Shown here: one piece after another, positions 17,599 through 25,826 of the stretch
Position numbering within the stretch: the stretch's first letter is position 1
Layout: every line of letters starts with the position of its first letter
NCBI RefSeq assembly: GCF_026153205.1
Contig: NZ_JAPFBW010000005.1
Span: forward strand, 1 to 64,000
Length of the DNA: 64,000 nt
Origin: Aquabacterium sp. A7-Y
GTDB taxonomy: Bacteria > Pseudomonadota > Gammaproteobacteria > Burkholderiales > Burkholderiaceae_C
Direction: 5' to 3'
Made by a program: the position numbers and the translations under genes
The notes under the pieces: generated by a model
Database searches by the model: none
Told to the model about the DNA's origin: nothing
Seen by the model: the letters and a program-made list of their open reading frames with translations, nothing else

Positions 17599-18864
17599 TC
17601 ATGCGGCCTGCACCAGGCGCTGGGGCACGGCCCGGCGCGCCTCGGCGTAGATGTCGAGCAGACGTCCGTAGTTGCGCTCAGGTGTGTAGTGGCGCTCGTA
17701 GGCGTCTCGAGCGCGACGGCCCATGCGACGCATCTCCTCCGGATGCGCCTGGGCCCAGACTATTTTCGCCGCCAGGTCCGTGGCCGAGCCGGCGTCGAAG
17801 AGCAGCCCGGTCTCGCCCTCGGCCACCAGCTCGGGCAGCGAGCCGAGTCGGCTGGCGATGACCGGCAGGCCGCAGGCATAGGCCTCGACAATGGTGCGCG
17901 GGAAGCTCTCGTAGCAGATGCTGGGCACGACCAGGAAGCTGGCGGTCTGCATCATCGCCAGGATCTCCGGCAAGGGCTTGAACCCGGCCACGCGCGAACC
18001 GAAGGCCGCACGCACCTCGCCCTCCAGGTCGGCGCCCGCGCCCACCAGCGTGATGTCCGGATCCTGCAGGTGCCGGGATGCCTCGCACAGGACCTGGACG
18101 CCCTTCTCGTTCGAAAAGCGCCCGACATAGAGGCCGCCGCTGCGCGGCCCGTCCGCGGGCACACCCGGGAGATCGACGAAGTTCGGCTTGACGACAATGC
18201 GCTCGGGCGGCAAACCGCCCTCGATGAACTTGTTGCGACAGAACTCGTTGAGCGCGATGTAGCGCGTCACCCGGTGCGCATAGGTCCCGAGGGCGCGGTG
18301 CGTGACGAGCATGCCGGCCAGCACCGCCGACTGTGCCGCGGAATCGCGGTAGCAGCGCCGGGCCACGCCGCGCCAGGGCACCCGGCCCAGACAATCCTCG
18401 CAGATGCGCTCCTCGCGCAGGAAGATCGCTTGAGGACACAGCAGACGGAAGTTGTGCAGCGTCTGGACCACCGCGACGTCTTCCGCGTCGGCGGCCCAGT
18501 ACACCGAAGGCGACACCAGGGGCATGGTGTTGTGCACATGCACGATGTCGATCTGCTTTTCCCGGATCAGCCGTCGCACGTCGGCATGGCTGCGCGGCGA
18601 CCAGATCGTGTCGCGCAGCAAGCCGAGCTTGGAGCCGGAGCCCACTTCGTCGTTGTGGCGCCGGTACTCGACCACCTCGTGCCCGTGCTGGCGCAGCAGT
18701 TCGACCTCAGACTCGACCACGCTGTCCTCGCCGCCGCGCACGCGGTAGCCGTTGTGCACCAGCAGCACGCGCTGCAGCGGACGGCTACCGCGGGCCGCCG
18801 CAGAGGCAGCCGGTCCCGGCCCGAGGGCGGCGGCGTTCAGTCCTTCGCCCAGCACTCCCGTCAT
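17599..18864 (-). CDS. Glycosyltransferase family 4 protein
   Basis: This 421-residue GT-B fold glycosyltransferase has an N-terminal Rossmann domain with VLLVHNGYRVRGGEDSVVE, IDIVHVHNTMP and QTLHNFRLLCPQ. It then has the Cys-containing insertion CEDCLGRVPWRGVARRC seen in a subset of capsule and EPS transferases. The C-terminal donor domain has SGGLYVGRFSNEKGVQ, ITLVGAGAD and the catalytic E-x7-E block CYESFPRTIVEAYACGLPVI. It leads the minus-strand block that ends with ugd, with a GGAG ribosome site eight bases before ATG 18864. Donor and acceptor are unknown. Confidence 0.9.
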   Translation of the reverse strand: MTGVLGEGLNAAALGPGPAASAAARGSRPLQRVLLVHNGYRVRGGEDSVVESEVELLRQHGHEVVEYRRHNDEVGSGSKLGLLRDTIWSPRSHADVRRLIREKQIDIVHVHNTMPLVSPSVYWAADAEDVAVVQTLHNFRLLCPQAIFLREERICEDCLGRVPWRGVARRCYRDSAAQSAVLAGMLVTHRALGTYAHRVTRYIALNEFCRNKFIEGGLPPERIVVKPNFVDLPGVPADGPRSGGLYVGRFSNEKGVQVLCEASRHLQDPDITLVGAGADLEGEVRAAFGSRVAGFKPLPEILAMMQTASFLVVPSICYESFPRTIVEAYACGLPVIASRLGSLPELVAEGETGLLFDAGSATDLAAKIVWAQAHPEEMRRMGRRARDAYERHYTPERNYGRLLDIYAEARRAVPQRLVQAA

Positions 18865-19380
18865 GCAGCGCGCTCCACGCCATCGCCCCGACGCTCGAGA
18901 AGGGCCAGGGATCGGCAGGACAGGCCGTGCTCACTCAGTTCATGTTCGATGTGCATGTTCTCTTCGCCTATCCCGAAACCATGGGCCAGCGCGGCGTCCG
19001 GCTCTACGCCTGGAACCTCGCCGCCGCAGCGCCCGCGCAAGGGAAGGACAAGTGCCCGGGAAAACCCGCAGGATCACCGATACCGGCGCCGGCAGTGTGT
19101 CAAACCGTTCTCTCCGCGGCAAGCGGCCTCGCCGCCCCGGACTGCGAAGTCGCCCTCAGGGCCGCGCCCGGGCGCCTGCCTCGGCCTGGACGCCCATCTT
19201 GCGATCCGGCGATTGTCGCCGCTGCCCGGAGCATCTGCCGCGGCTCCCCCGCGACCGGGGGGGCACACGGACAAGGACGGTCACATTTTCGTACCCGCTG
19301 TCATTTGAAAGCCGCATCATTCGCCCCTCTTTTTGAATCCGAAGGAGCGACCGTTCCTTCGAAACAAGCAGGAGATGTAC
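18865..19380. promoter_or_regulatory. Divergent 516-base intergenic region
   Basis: This gap lies between the minus-strand GT4 gene and the plus-strand glycosidase gene and must hold promoters for both. I found no convincing sigma-70 or sigma-54 element. One reading frame from about 18943 encodes a short stretch that looks protein-like, but it has no family match that I know and no support as a gene. Confidence 0.4.
19371..19374 (+). promoter_or_regulatory. Ribosome binding site that favours GTG 19381
   Basis: GGAG at 19371-19374 (within AGCAGGAG) is immediately followed by an ATG at 19375, which is too close for normal initiation. It lies six bases before GTG 19381, the ideal distance, so GTG 19381 is the likelier start. 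Confidence 0.6.
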
Positions 19381-21300
19381 GTGCGTTCGCTCTACCTGGA
19401 AGACGGCCGCCCTCGCCCCGGCCGGCCCGCACCGCCGCGCCCCTCGGTTCCCGCGCGCTGGCGCTCCGACACGCCGGCCCGGCTGCGCGCCCTGATGGGA
19501 GCCTCGGCCCTCGGGCTCGCCGCGCTGCTGGCTCCGGCCGGCGCCGCGCATGCCGTCATCGACCTGCCGGCGGACTCTTCCACGGCCGCCGCCTCCGAAT
19601 CGCAGGGCGGCACCGGGAGGATGCAGGCGGCCGGCGCATCGGCCCCGCCATTGACTCCCAAGGTCAACGCCTGGGGTAAACAGGCGCCCAAGTACCAGAT
19701 CGAAGTTCCGCGAAGCGGCCGGCCGGCCGCCAAGGAGGGAGGCGGCGCCCAGGCCGTCCAGGCCGACCGCCCTCAGGCCGCGGCCGCCGGCCCGGTGCGC
19801 TTCCGCTTGCTCGACAAGGGCGACGGCGACGCCCACCTGATCTACCCCTATGCGTTCAAGGCCGGCACCACCTACCGGGCCCGCGTGCGGATCCGCAGCG
19901 ATCGTGATGCGCAGGTGCAGGCCATGTTGAGGCGCGACGAGCCGCCCTGGGATCCTTTCGACATCGAGACCGTGCGTGTCACGCCGAAGTGGCAGACCGT
20001 GGAGCTGGAAGGCACGGCCATGAGCAACGGACCGGCCTCGCTGCGGGTGGCTTCGCGCACCCTGGGCGCCGACCTGTGGGTCGACCAGGTCGAGATCGAC
20101 GAGGTGCGCGCGAATTCGCTGGAACCGCGCCTGAAGCAGCCCATTCCCGATTCCTTCTTCGGCATGCACCTGATGCGGCTGGGGATCCACACGAACTGGC
20201 CCTCCTTCAATCCCGGCGTGATCCGTCTCTGGGACACGCGCACGAACTGGAAGGACCTGCAGCCCGAGGAAGGCCGCTGGGACTTCTCCGGTCCGAGCTG
20301 GAAGCGCATGGATCTGTACGTCAACCACACGCTGAAGCACAACCCGCAGGCCAAGATCATCTACACCATGGGCCAGGTGCCGCGCTGGACCTCGACGCAG
20401 CCGGACTGGAAAAACGGCTACGGCCTGGGCCATGGGGCAGCGCCGCGCGACATGGAGCTCTGGCGCGACTACGTGCGCACCGTGGGCAAGCGGTATGCGG
20501 GGCGGATCCGCTACTGGGAGATCTGGAACGAACCCGACTACGCGGCCTTCTACAAAGGCTCCGTCGAGGACATGGTGAAAATGGCCCGCATCGCGAACGA
20601 GGAGCTCAAGGCCATCGACCCCCAGAATGTCCTGCTCTCCCCGGGCCTGACAACCCACCAGGGCGTCGCCTGGCTGGACCGCTTCCTGGCGCTGGGCGGT
20701 GGGCGCTATGTCGACGTGATCGCCTTCCACTGGTACTACGACCGCCACCCGGAGAGCATCGCCAGCTCGATCCAGAACGTGCGGCGGGTGATGCGCAAGC
20801 ACCGCGTGGAGGACAAGCCGCTGTGGAACACGGAGGGTTCACTGACCTGCAACCCCAAGATGGATGACTGCAAGCAGGCCTTCCACGTCAGCGAGGCCGA
20901 ACAGCGCGGCGTCAACCTTCGCGCCATGCTCACGATGTGGGGAGGCGGGGTGCAGAGCTTCGCCTACTACCACTGGGAGGGGCGCTTCCCGGACGAGAAG
21001 ATGCTTCAGGACGACTTCCGCACCCCCACCTTGAGCGGACGGGCCTATGCGCGGGCCGTCGACTGGCTGCGCGGCGCACGGCTGGTCGATGCTTGGCGCA
21101 GTGGCCGCGACGTTTATATCTACAAGCTGCAGCGCGGCGACCAGCCGGTCGTGATCGCCTGGTCACTGACGCCCGACACCGAGGTGCGGCTGCCGGTCGA
21201 GTGGGGCGTGCGGCGCGTCGCCCGGCTGGATGGAAGCGTCGATGCACTGGGCGAGTCGCGCACGCTGTCACTGGGGCTCGAGCCGGTGATGTTGCAGTGA
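19381..21300 (+). CDS. Secreted PslG/GH39-like glycoside hydrolase, single N-terminal module
   Basis: A 639-residue exported enzyme. A long polar leader precedes the signal core (LMGASALGLAALLAPAGAAHA, split at residues 38-47 and 48-58) with cleavage after Ala58. Residues about 90-242 form one beta-sandwich, carbohydrate-binding-like module. Residues about 250-639 are a clan A (beta/alpha)8 domain related to GH39. The acid/base is probably Glu384 in WEIWNEPD and the nucleophile Glu485 in LWNTEGS. It is paralogous to the lipoprotein encoded at 21686. Compared with that copy, its module has an Ala/Gln/Pro-rich replacement at about 107-138. PslG of Pseudomonas is a precedent for such an enzyme in an EPS locus. 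The substrate is inferred to be the cognate EPS. Confidence 0.85.
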   Translation: MRSLYLEDGRPRPGRPAPPRPSVPARWRSDTPARLRALMGASALGLAALLAPAGAAHAVIDLPADSSTAAASESQGGTGRMQAAGASAPPLTPKVNAWGKQAPKYQIEVPRSGRPAAKEGGGAQAVQADRPQAAAAGPVRFRLLDKGDGDAHLIYPYAFKAGTTYRARVRIRSDRDAQVQAMLRRDEPPWDPFDIETVRVTPKWQTVELEGTAMSNGPASLRVASRTLGADLWVDQVEIDEVRANSLEPRLKQPIPDSFFGMHLMRLGIHTNWPSFNPGVIRLWDTRTNWKDLQPEEGRWDFSGPSWKRMDLYVNHTLKHNPQAKIIYTMGQVPRWTSTQPDWKNGYGLGHGAAPRDMELWRDYVRTVGKRYAGRIRYWEIWNEPDYAAFYKGSVEDMVKMARIANEELKAIDPQNVLLSPGLTTHQGVAWLDRFLALGGGRYVDVIAFHWYYDRHPESIASSIQNVRRVMRKHRVEDKPLWNTEGSLTCNPKMDDCKQAFHVSEAEQRGVNLRAMLTMWGGGVQSFAYYHWEGRFPDEKMLQDDFRTPTLSGRAYARAVDWLRGARLVDAWRSGRDVYIYKLQRGDQPVVIAWSLTPDTEVRLPVEWGVRRVARLDGSVDALGESRTLSLGLEPVMLQ

Positions 21301-21685
21301 ACCGGGGGGCGGCACCAGCCGGGGCCGCAGCCCCCCCCATGACTCCCACCTGCCGGCCCTCGCCATACAGCGCCTGGGAAGACGGCACAGGCAAGAATCT
21401 TCTTGTCACACTCAGAACATGCAAGTTGCAAAGCGAGAGGTCGGATCCAGCCCTCGGAGGCTGTTGAGATGGCATCGCACCGCTGAAGGACGCTCGGGCT
21501 CCCCTGCCTGACAACGCCTGGCGGGAAGCACGAGGCAGGGTCCGCTCGGACGTCACGCCGACCGGGTCGGCACCCTCCTCCGCTCGTCCGCATTCCCTGT
21601 CCAAACACGTCACTTTTGCCCCGCCAACAGCGCGGCATGGACCTTGTTTGGTTATTCGGCAAATGCAACATACCCAGGACAGAGA
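21301..21685. other. 385-base gap between the two glycosidase genes
   Basis: Just after the first stop codon are GC-rich inverted repeats (GGGGGC near 21303 with GCCCCC near 21331, and a GGGGC-CGCA-GCCCC hairpin), without a T run. The rest has no recognisable gene. The 30 bases before the ATG at 21686 are AT-richer, but I could not define a promoter. The size of the gap suggests the lipoprotein gene may have its own promoter. Confidence 0.4.
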
Positions 21686-24118
21686 ATGAACTCGAACGTC
21701 TATCGTTGGGCCGTTTCCTTGAGCGTGGTTCTGCTGGCTGCATGCGGGGGCGGCTCCAGTTCGCAGCAGGACGGAATGTCGGCTGACCAAGCCTCCGTTG
21801 AAGATTCCACGGCGCCCACGGCCGAAGCCGCAGGCGACCTCGACGCGGTCGAAACCGATCCCCCTGTCAGCGAAGAAACGTTACCGCCACAGTTGCAATT
21901 AGAAACGATGGCGACGGAACGCGCGATGTCGGTGACGAGCTCTGACACCTCTGTGGTGAGCGCCGACTTCGAGGGCGGCTACAGCCGTGCTGCCCCTGGC
22001 TGGATCGTGAACGCCTGGGGCGGCGCGAAGTACGAAGTGGCCCGCGAAACCCGCCCCGGCTTTTTCCGCTCGGGCGCGTCCTCGCAGCGTTTCAAGGTCA
22101 CCCAACGCGCCACCGGCGTGGACACCGACGCCCACCTGGCCCGTCCTCACGCTTTCGCCAATGGCAAGACCTACCGCGTCACCGTCTACCTGCGCACCGA
22201 CGCAGCGGCCACCGTCGAAGTGATGCTGCGCCGTGACATCGCGCCGTGGAACGTCGGCGGCGCCAAGACGGTCGCGCTGAACAGCGGCTGGACCAAGGTC
22301 GAATTCGAAGGCACCTACCGCTGGAACGAGCCGGGCTCGGTGCGCCTGATCTCCAAGACGCTGGGCGCCAACATCTACGTCGACGACCTGACGGTCGTCG
22401 AAGTGCAGCCGACCGTCACATCCCCGATCGGCGCCCTCGCACTGCCGGCCAAGGGCGCCGCCTCGACCACCGTCACCCCGGTCGCGACCTCCAATTTCGA
22501 AGGCACCTACACGCTGACCGCGCCGGGCTGGAAGGTGAACTTCTGGGGCTTCCCGATCGCCACCTACGACTCTTCGAGGGAAACCCGGGCGGGTTTCGTC
22601 TACGCCGGTGCGTCGTCGCAGCGCTTCCGCATGCTGAGCAAGGGCGACGGCGATGCGCAGCTGGTGTACCCCTACGCCTTCAAGAAGGGCCGCACCTACC
22701 GCACCAGCATCTACGTGCGCTCGGACCGCAGCGCGTCGGTGGAACTGATGGTGCGCCGCGATGCCCACCCGTGGGACGCAGCCGGCGCCAAGACCGTCGC
22801 CGTCGGCTCGACCTGGCAGAAGGTCGAGATCCAGGGCACCTACGTGGGTGACGTGCTGGGCACCGTGCGGGTCATCTCGAAGACGCCCGGCGCCAACATC
22901 TGGGTCGACAACATGACCATCTCCGAGGTCGACTACAACGAGATGGCCCCGTACAGCACCGCCACGGCGCCCGACACCCTGTTCGGCGTGCATGTGAACA
23001 AGCTGGGTGTGCATCACAACTGGCCGACCCTGGGTCAGGGCATCGTGCGCATGTGGAACACCGGCACCAACTGGCGCGACCTGGAGAAGGCCAACAACGT
23101 GTGGGACTGGACCACCGGCAACGGCTACCGGATGGACATGTACGTGGACTACATCACCCGCAACGGTGCCCAGATCCTGTACACCCTGGGCCAGACCCCG
23201 CAGTGGGCATCGAGCAACCCGTCCTCCACCGGCATGTACGGTCCTGGCGCCAACATGCACCCGGCCAACATGAACGACTGGCGCGACTATGTGCGCACCA
23301 TCGCGCGCCGCTACGCGGGCAAGATCAAGTACTACGAGCTGTGGAACGAGCCGGACTTCTCGGGCACCTACAAGGGCACCGTAGAGAAGATGGTTGAGAT
23401 GGCCCGCATCGCGAACGAGGAGATCAAGGCGGCTGACCCGACGGCCAAGCTGGTGTCCCCGGGCCTCACGATCGGCCAGGGCTACAGCTTCCTGGACCGC
23501 TTCCTGCAACTGGGCGGGGGTCAGTATGTCGACCACATTGGCTGGCACTTCTACTACAACTCCGACCCGGAATCGCTCGGCCCCCAGATCCAGAACGTGC
23601 GTGAAGTGATGCGCAACCATGGCGTCCAGGACAAGCAACTCTGGAACACCGAGGGCAGCTACATCTGCGATCGCACCAAACACGACTGCTCGACCTGGGA
23701 TTCGTCCTATGTGCAGAAGCGCGGCGTGAACGCGCGGGCCCTGATGATGATGTGGGGCAAGGGCATCAGCAACTTCAACTACTACTTCTGGGAGCGCCAG
23801 ACCGAAGCGACCGGCTCGCGCATGGTGGAAACCGACTGGAAGACGCCGACCACCGCCGCCTTGGCCTACGCCGAGGCCGTCAAGTGGATCAAGGGCGCCC
23901 GACTGGTCGACTCCTACCAGATCGACAACAAGGTCTACGTGTTCCGGGTCAACCGCGGCACCGAGAACTACGTAATCGCCTGGTCCATCTCGCAAGGCAC
24001 GGTGGTGGCGGTGCCCAGCGACTGGGGCGTCACGAAGGTCCGCAACCTGGCGGGTCAAGAATCGAGCATCTCCGGTGGCACGGTCACACTGGGTCAAGAG
24101 CCGGTGATGCTGAAGTAA
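21686..24118 (+). CDS. PslG/GH39-like glycoside hydrolase lipoprotein with duplicated N-terminal module
   Basis: An 810-residue lipoprotein. The signal peptide ends in LLAAC, so Cys20 would be lipidated. An acidic Ser/Thr/Pro linker (21-90) follows. Two tandem copies of the same beta-sandwich module lie at about 92-241 and 268-417; shared landmarks are ADFEGGYS/SNFEGTYT, GASSQRF in both, LRRDIAPW/VRRDAHPW, and LGANIYVDDLTV/PGANIWVDNMTI. The GH39-like catalytic domain (about 425-810) has Glu555 in ELWNEPD and Glu656 in LWNTEGS. It is the membrane-anchored partner of the enzyme at 19381. The duplication is specific to this copy. The likely role is trimming or release of the EPS in the periplasm or at the outer membrane. 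Confidence 0.87.
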   Translation: MNSNVYRWAVSLSVVLLAACGGGSSSQQDGMSADQASVEDSTAPTAEAAGDLDAVETDPPVSEETLPPQLQLETMATERAMSVTSSDTSVVSADFEGGYSRAAPGWIVNAWGGAKYEVARETRPGFFRSGASSQRFKVTQRATGVDTDAHLARPHAFANGKTYRVTVYLRTDAAATVEVMLRRDIAPWNVGGAKTVALNSGWTKVEFEGTYRWNEPGSVRLISKTLGANIYVDDLTVVEVQPTVTSPIGALALPAKGAASTTVTPVATSNFEGTYTLTAPGWKVNFWGFPIATYDSSRETRAGFVYAGASSQRFRMLSKGDGDAQLVYPYAFKKGRTYRTSIYVRSDRSASVELMVRRDAHPWDAAGAKTVAVGSTWQKVEIQGTYVGDVLGTVRVISKTPGANIWVDNMTISEVDYNEMAPYSTATAPDTLFGVHVNKLGVHHNWPTLGQGIVRMWNTGTNWRDLEKANNVWDWTTGNGYRMDMYVDYITRNGAQILYTLGQTPQWASSNPSSTGMYGPGANMHPANMNDWRDYVRTIARRYAGKIKYYELWNEPDFSGTYKGTVEKMVEMARIANEEIKAADPTAKLVSPGLTIGQGYSFLDRFLQLGGGQYVDHIGWHFYYNSDPESLGPQIQNVREVMRNHGVQDKQLWNTEGSYICDRTKHDCSTWDSSYVQKRGVNARALMMMWGKGISNFNYYFWERQTEATGSRMVETDWKTPTTAALAYAEAVKWIKGARLVDSYQIDNKVYVFRVNRGTENYVIAWSISQGTVVAVPSDWGVTKVRNLAGQESSISGGTVTLGQEPVMLK

Positions 24119-24409
24119 GCCGGCGCAGCGGGCACCCTCCGGCAGCCCGCCACCCGCGGCTCCAAGGCCTGCGTGACAGCGATGTCATGCGGGCCTTTCT
24201 CTTTTTCGGCCTTCGGCACACCCCGCAACAACCCGACACCGACGGCGCGGCGCAAGTGAGCCGCGCGACGACATAATTGCCCCTCTTAAGCGCCGTCAGG
24301 TCGGCCATATCGTGCTTGCCTTCTCGACAACATTTCAGTTGTTCATTGTTCAGGCGGCGGTTTCTCATCCCCTTCCGAAGCCGGGGAACAACGCGGGGAG
24401 TCTTCCGAG
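24119..24409 (+). other. Intergenic region before the acyltransferase gene
   Basis: A 291-base gap with a terminator near its start (listed separately). The part beyond about 24270 is AT-richer (AACATTTCAGTTGTTCATTGTTCAGG, in pieces at about 24328-24354) and probably holds the promoter for the acyltransferase gene. No clear -35/-10 pair could be assigned. Confidence 0.4.
24164..24206 (+). terminator. Rho-independent terminator after the glycosidase lipoprotein gene
   Basis: An imperfect long stem pairs AGGCC-GC-TGACA with TGTCA-GC-GGCCT (24165-24178 with 24183-24196) around a GCGA loop. It is followed by the T-rich TTTCTCTTTTT tract. It lies about 45 bases after the stop codon at 24118. Confidence 0.8.
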
Positions 24410-25486
24410 ATGGAGCAGCGCAATCAGTGGGTCGACATTGCCAAAGGCATCGGCATCCTGCTCGTGGTCTACGGCCATGTCGCCCGGGGCATCTTCAATG
24501 CCGGGCTCCCGTTTGAAGACGAGCAGTTGTACCAGGCCATCGACAGTGTCTTGTACAGCTTCCACATGCCGCTGTTCTTTTTCCTGTCAGGGCTCTTTTT
24601 TGTCGCTTCGCTCGACAAGCGAGGTCCGATCGGGCTGATCGGCAACAAGCTCGATACCCTGCTCTATCCCTACCTGATATGGGGGCTGCTCCAGACCGTG
24701 ATCCAGGTGGTGCTCTCGAGCTACACCAATGCCAAGCTCTCGTGGTCGGGCCTGCTGAGCGTGCTCTGGGAACCACCCGCCCACTTCTGGTTCCTGTACA
24801 CCCTTTTTGCCGTCAACCTGGTCTGCATCCCCCTCTACAAAGCGGTGCCCCGGGCTGCCTACGGCGGCCTGGCCGCGGGCCTGCTCCTGCTGTTTATCTA
24901 CCGCGGAGCCTTCGGTACGGCCTTTCCGGTCTGGCATGTGATGACCTATATCGGCTTCTTCGCGCTCGGGGCCTATTTCCAGACCATCACCGGATGGATG
25001 CAGAAGCACCTGCGTCTGCTGGCTCCTCTCGCGATCGTCACCTTCCTGGCTTCGCAGTGGACCTTCCATTTCGAGGCCGGTCTGCTCTACACGACCGTCT
25101 CGCGCTGGTTGCTGCTGGCTCTCGCGCTGGCCTCGGTCTTCGGCACCATCGCGCTCTGCATGGTGCTGGCACGCACCGGTCGATTTGGTTTTCTGGCCTG
25201 GCTGGGTACCCTGTCGATGGAGATCTACCTGCTCCACGTCTTGACGGGCAGCGGCACGCGCATCGTCTTGCACAAGGTCTTTCACGTCGAATCGGTACCC
25301 TTGCACCTGGCCGTGGGCATGCTCACGGGCGTCCTGGTGCCCATCGCCGTCTTCCGGCTTCTCGACCGGTTTGGCATCGACTTCCTCCTGCAGCCGCGCG
25401 ACGGCTGGCGCTTCAGCCGCTTGCTGGGCGCCGCCGGGCGCACCAGCCCCAAAACGGCTGCGACCTCCTCCCGCCTGCCCTCCTGA
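24410..25486 (+). CDS. Membrane acyltransferase (acyltransferase 3 family)
   Basis: This 358-residue polytopic protein is of the acyltransferase 3 (OafA/WecH-like) family, which transfers acetyl or other acyl groups from the cytoplasm to extracytoplasmic sugars. The N-terminal RNQWVDIAKGIGILLVVYGH has the family Asp near residue 9 and the conserved His22. SFHMPLFFFLSGLFF follows near residues 50-64. About ten hydrophobic helices run to residue 335. A C-terminal tail (FLLQPRDGWRFSRLLG and on) is cytoplasmic or disordered. It lies alone between a terminator and the convergent wzy gene. It is inferred to acylate the EPS or its intermediates. Confidence 0.9.
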   Translation: MEQRNQWVDIAKGIGILLVVYGHVARGIFNAGLPFEDEQLYQAIDSVLYSFHMPLFFFLSGLFFVASLDKRGPIGLIGNKLDTLLYPYLIWGLLQTVIQVVLSSYTNAKLSWSGLLSVLWEPPAHFWFLYTLFAVNLVCIPLYKAVPRAAYGGLAAGLLLLFIYRGAFGTAFPVWHVMTYIGFFALGAYFQTITGWMQKHLRLLAPLAIVTFLASQWTFHFEAGLLYTTVSRWLLLALALASVFGTIALCMVLARTGRFGFLAWLGTLSMEIYLLHVLTGSGTRIVLHKVFHVESVPLHLAVGMLTGVLVPIAVFRLLDRFGIDFLLQPRDGWRFSRLLGAAGRTSPKTAATSSRLPS

Positions 25487-25826
25487 GAAGCGCACGCCTG
25501 CCCCTTGTTCGGCAGGCCTCCTGCGACCTTTCAAGGGCTTGCGGGCTCTTGAAGCGCTTGCTGTGAAAGCATCGGCTCGGCTGGCCTTCGGGGGCCGCAG
25601 CCTGCTTTGAAGTCGGCTCACGGCTCGACTTGCGTGGCGGACGACAATAACTCGGCAGGCCGGCGACGGCGATGTCGGCCGGTTGAGGCCGACGCTGGGT
25701 AGGCCAAGGTCACCGTCCGGGCTGGATCTCCGGGAATGCGTGAGGCACCCGGTGGATGGAATGCCGCGGCGGCGCTGACGCCGCCGCTCGGGAGGGCTCG
25801 CGAGACGCCCTCCCCCTTTGCCGTGC
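25487..25826. other. Convergent 340-base gap with GC hairpins
   Basis: This gap lies between the stop codons of the plus-strand acyltransferase and the minus-strand polymerase gene. Two stems are clear: 25766-25774/25779-25787 (GCGGCGGCG with its complement, loop CTGA) and 25791-25797/25807-25813 (GGAGGGC with its complement). Only a weak CCCTTT tail follows on the plus strand. They are probably terminators of the convergent transcripts, though not textbook ones. I see no gene in the rest. Confidence 0.5.

Noticed and set aside
18943..19060. A short protein-like frame in the gap before the soluble glycosidase (contains VLFAYPETMGQRGVRLYAW)
   Set aside because: No family match, no ribosome site and no length to support a gene. 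It could be a remnant, but that is speculation.
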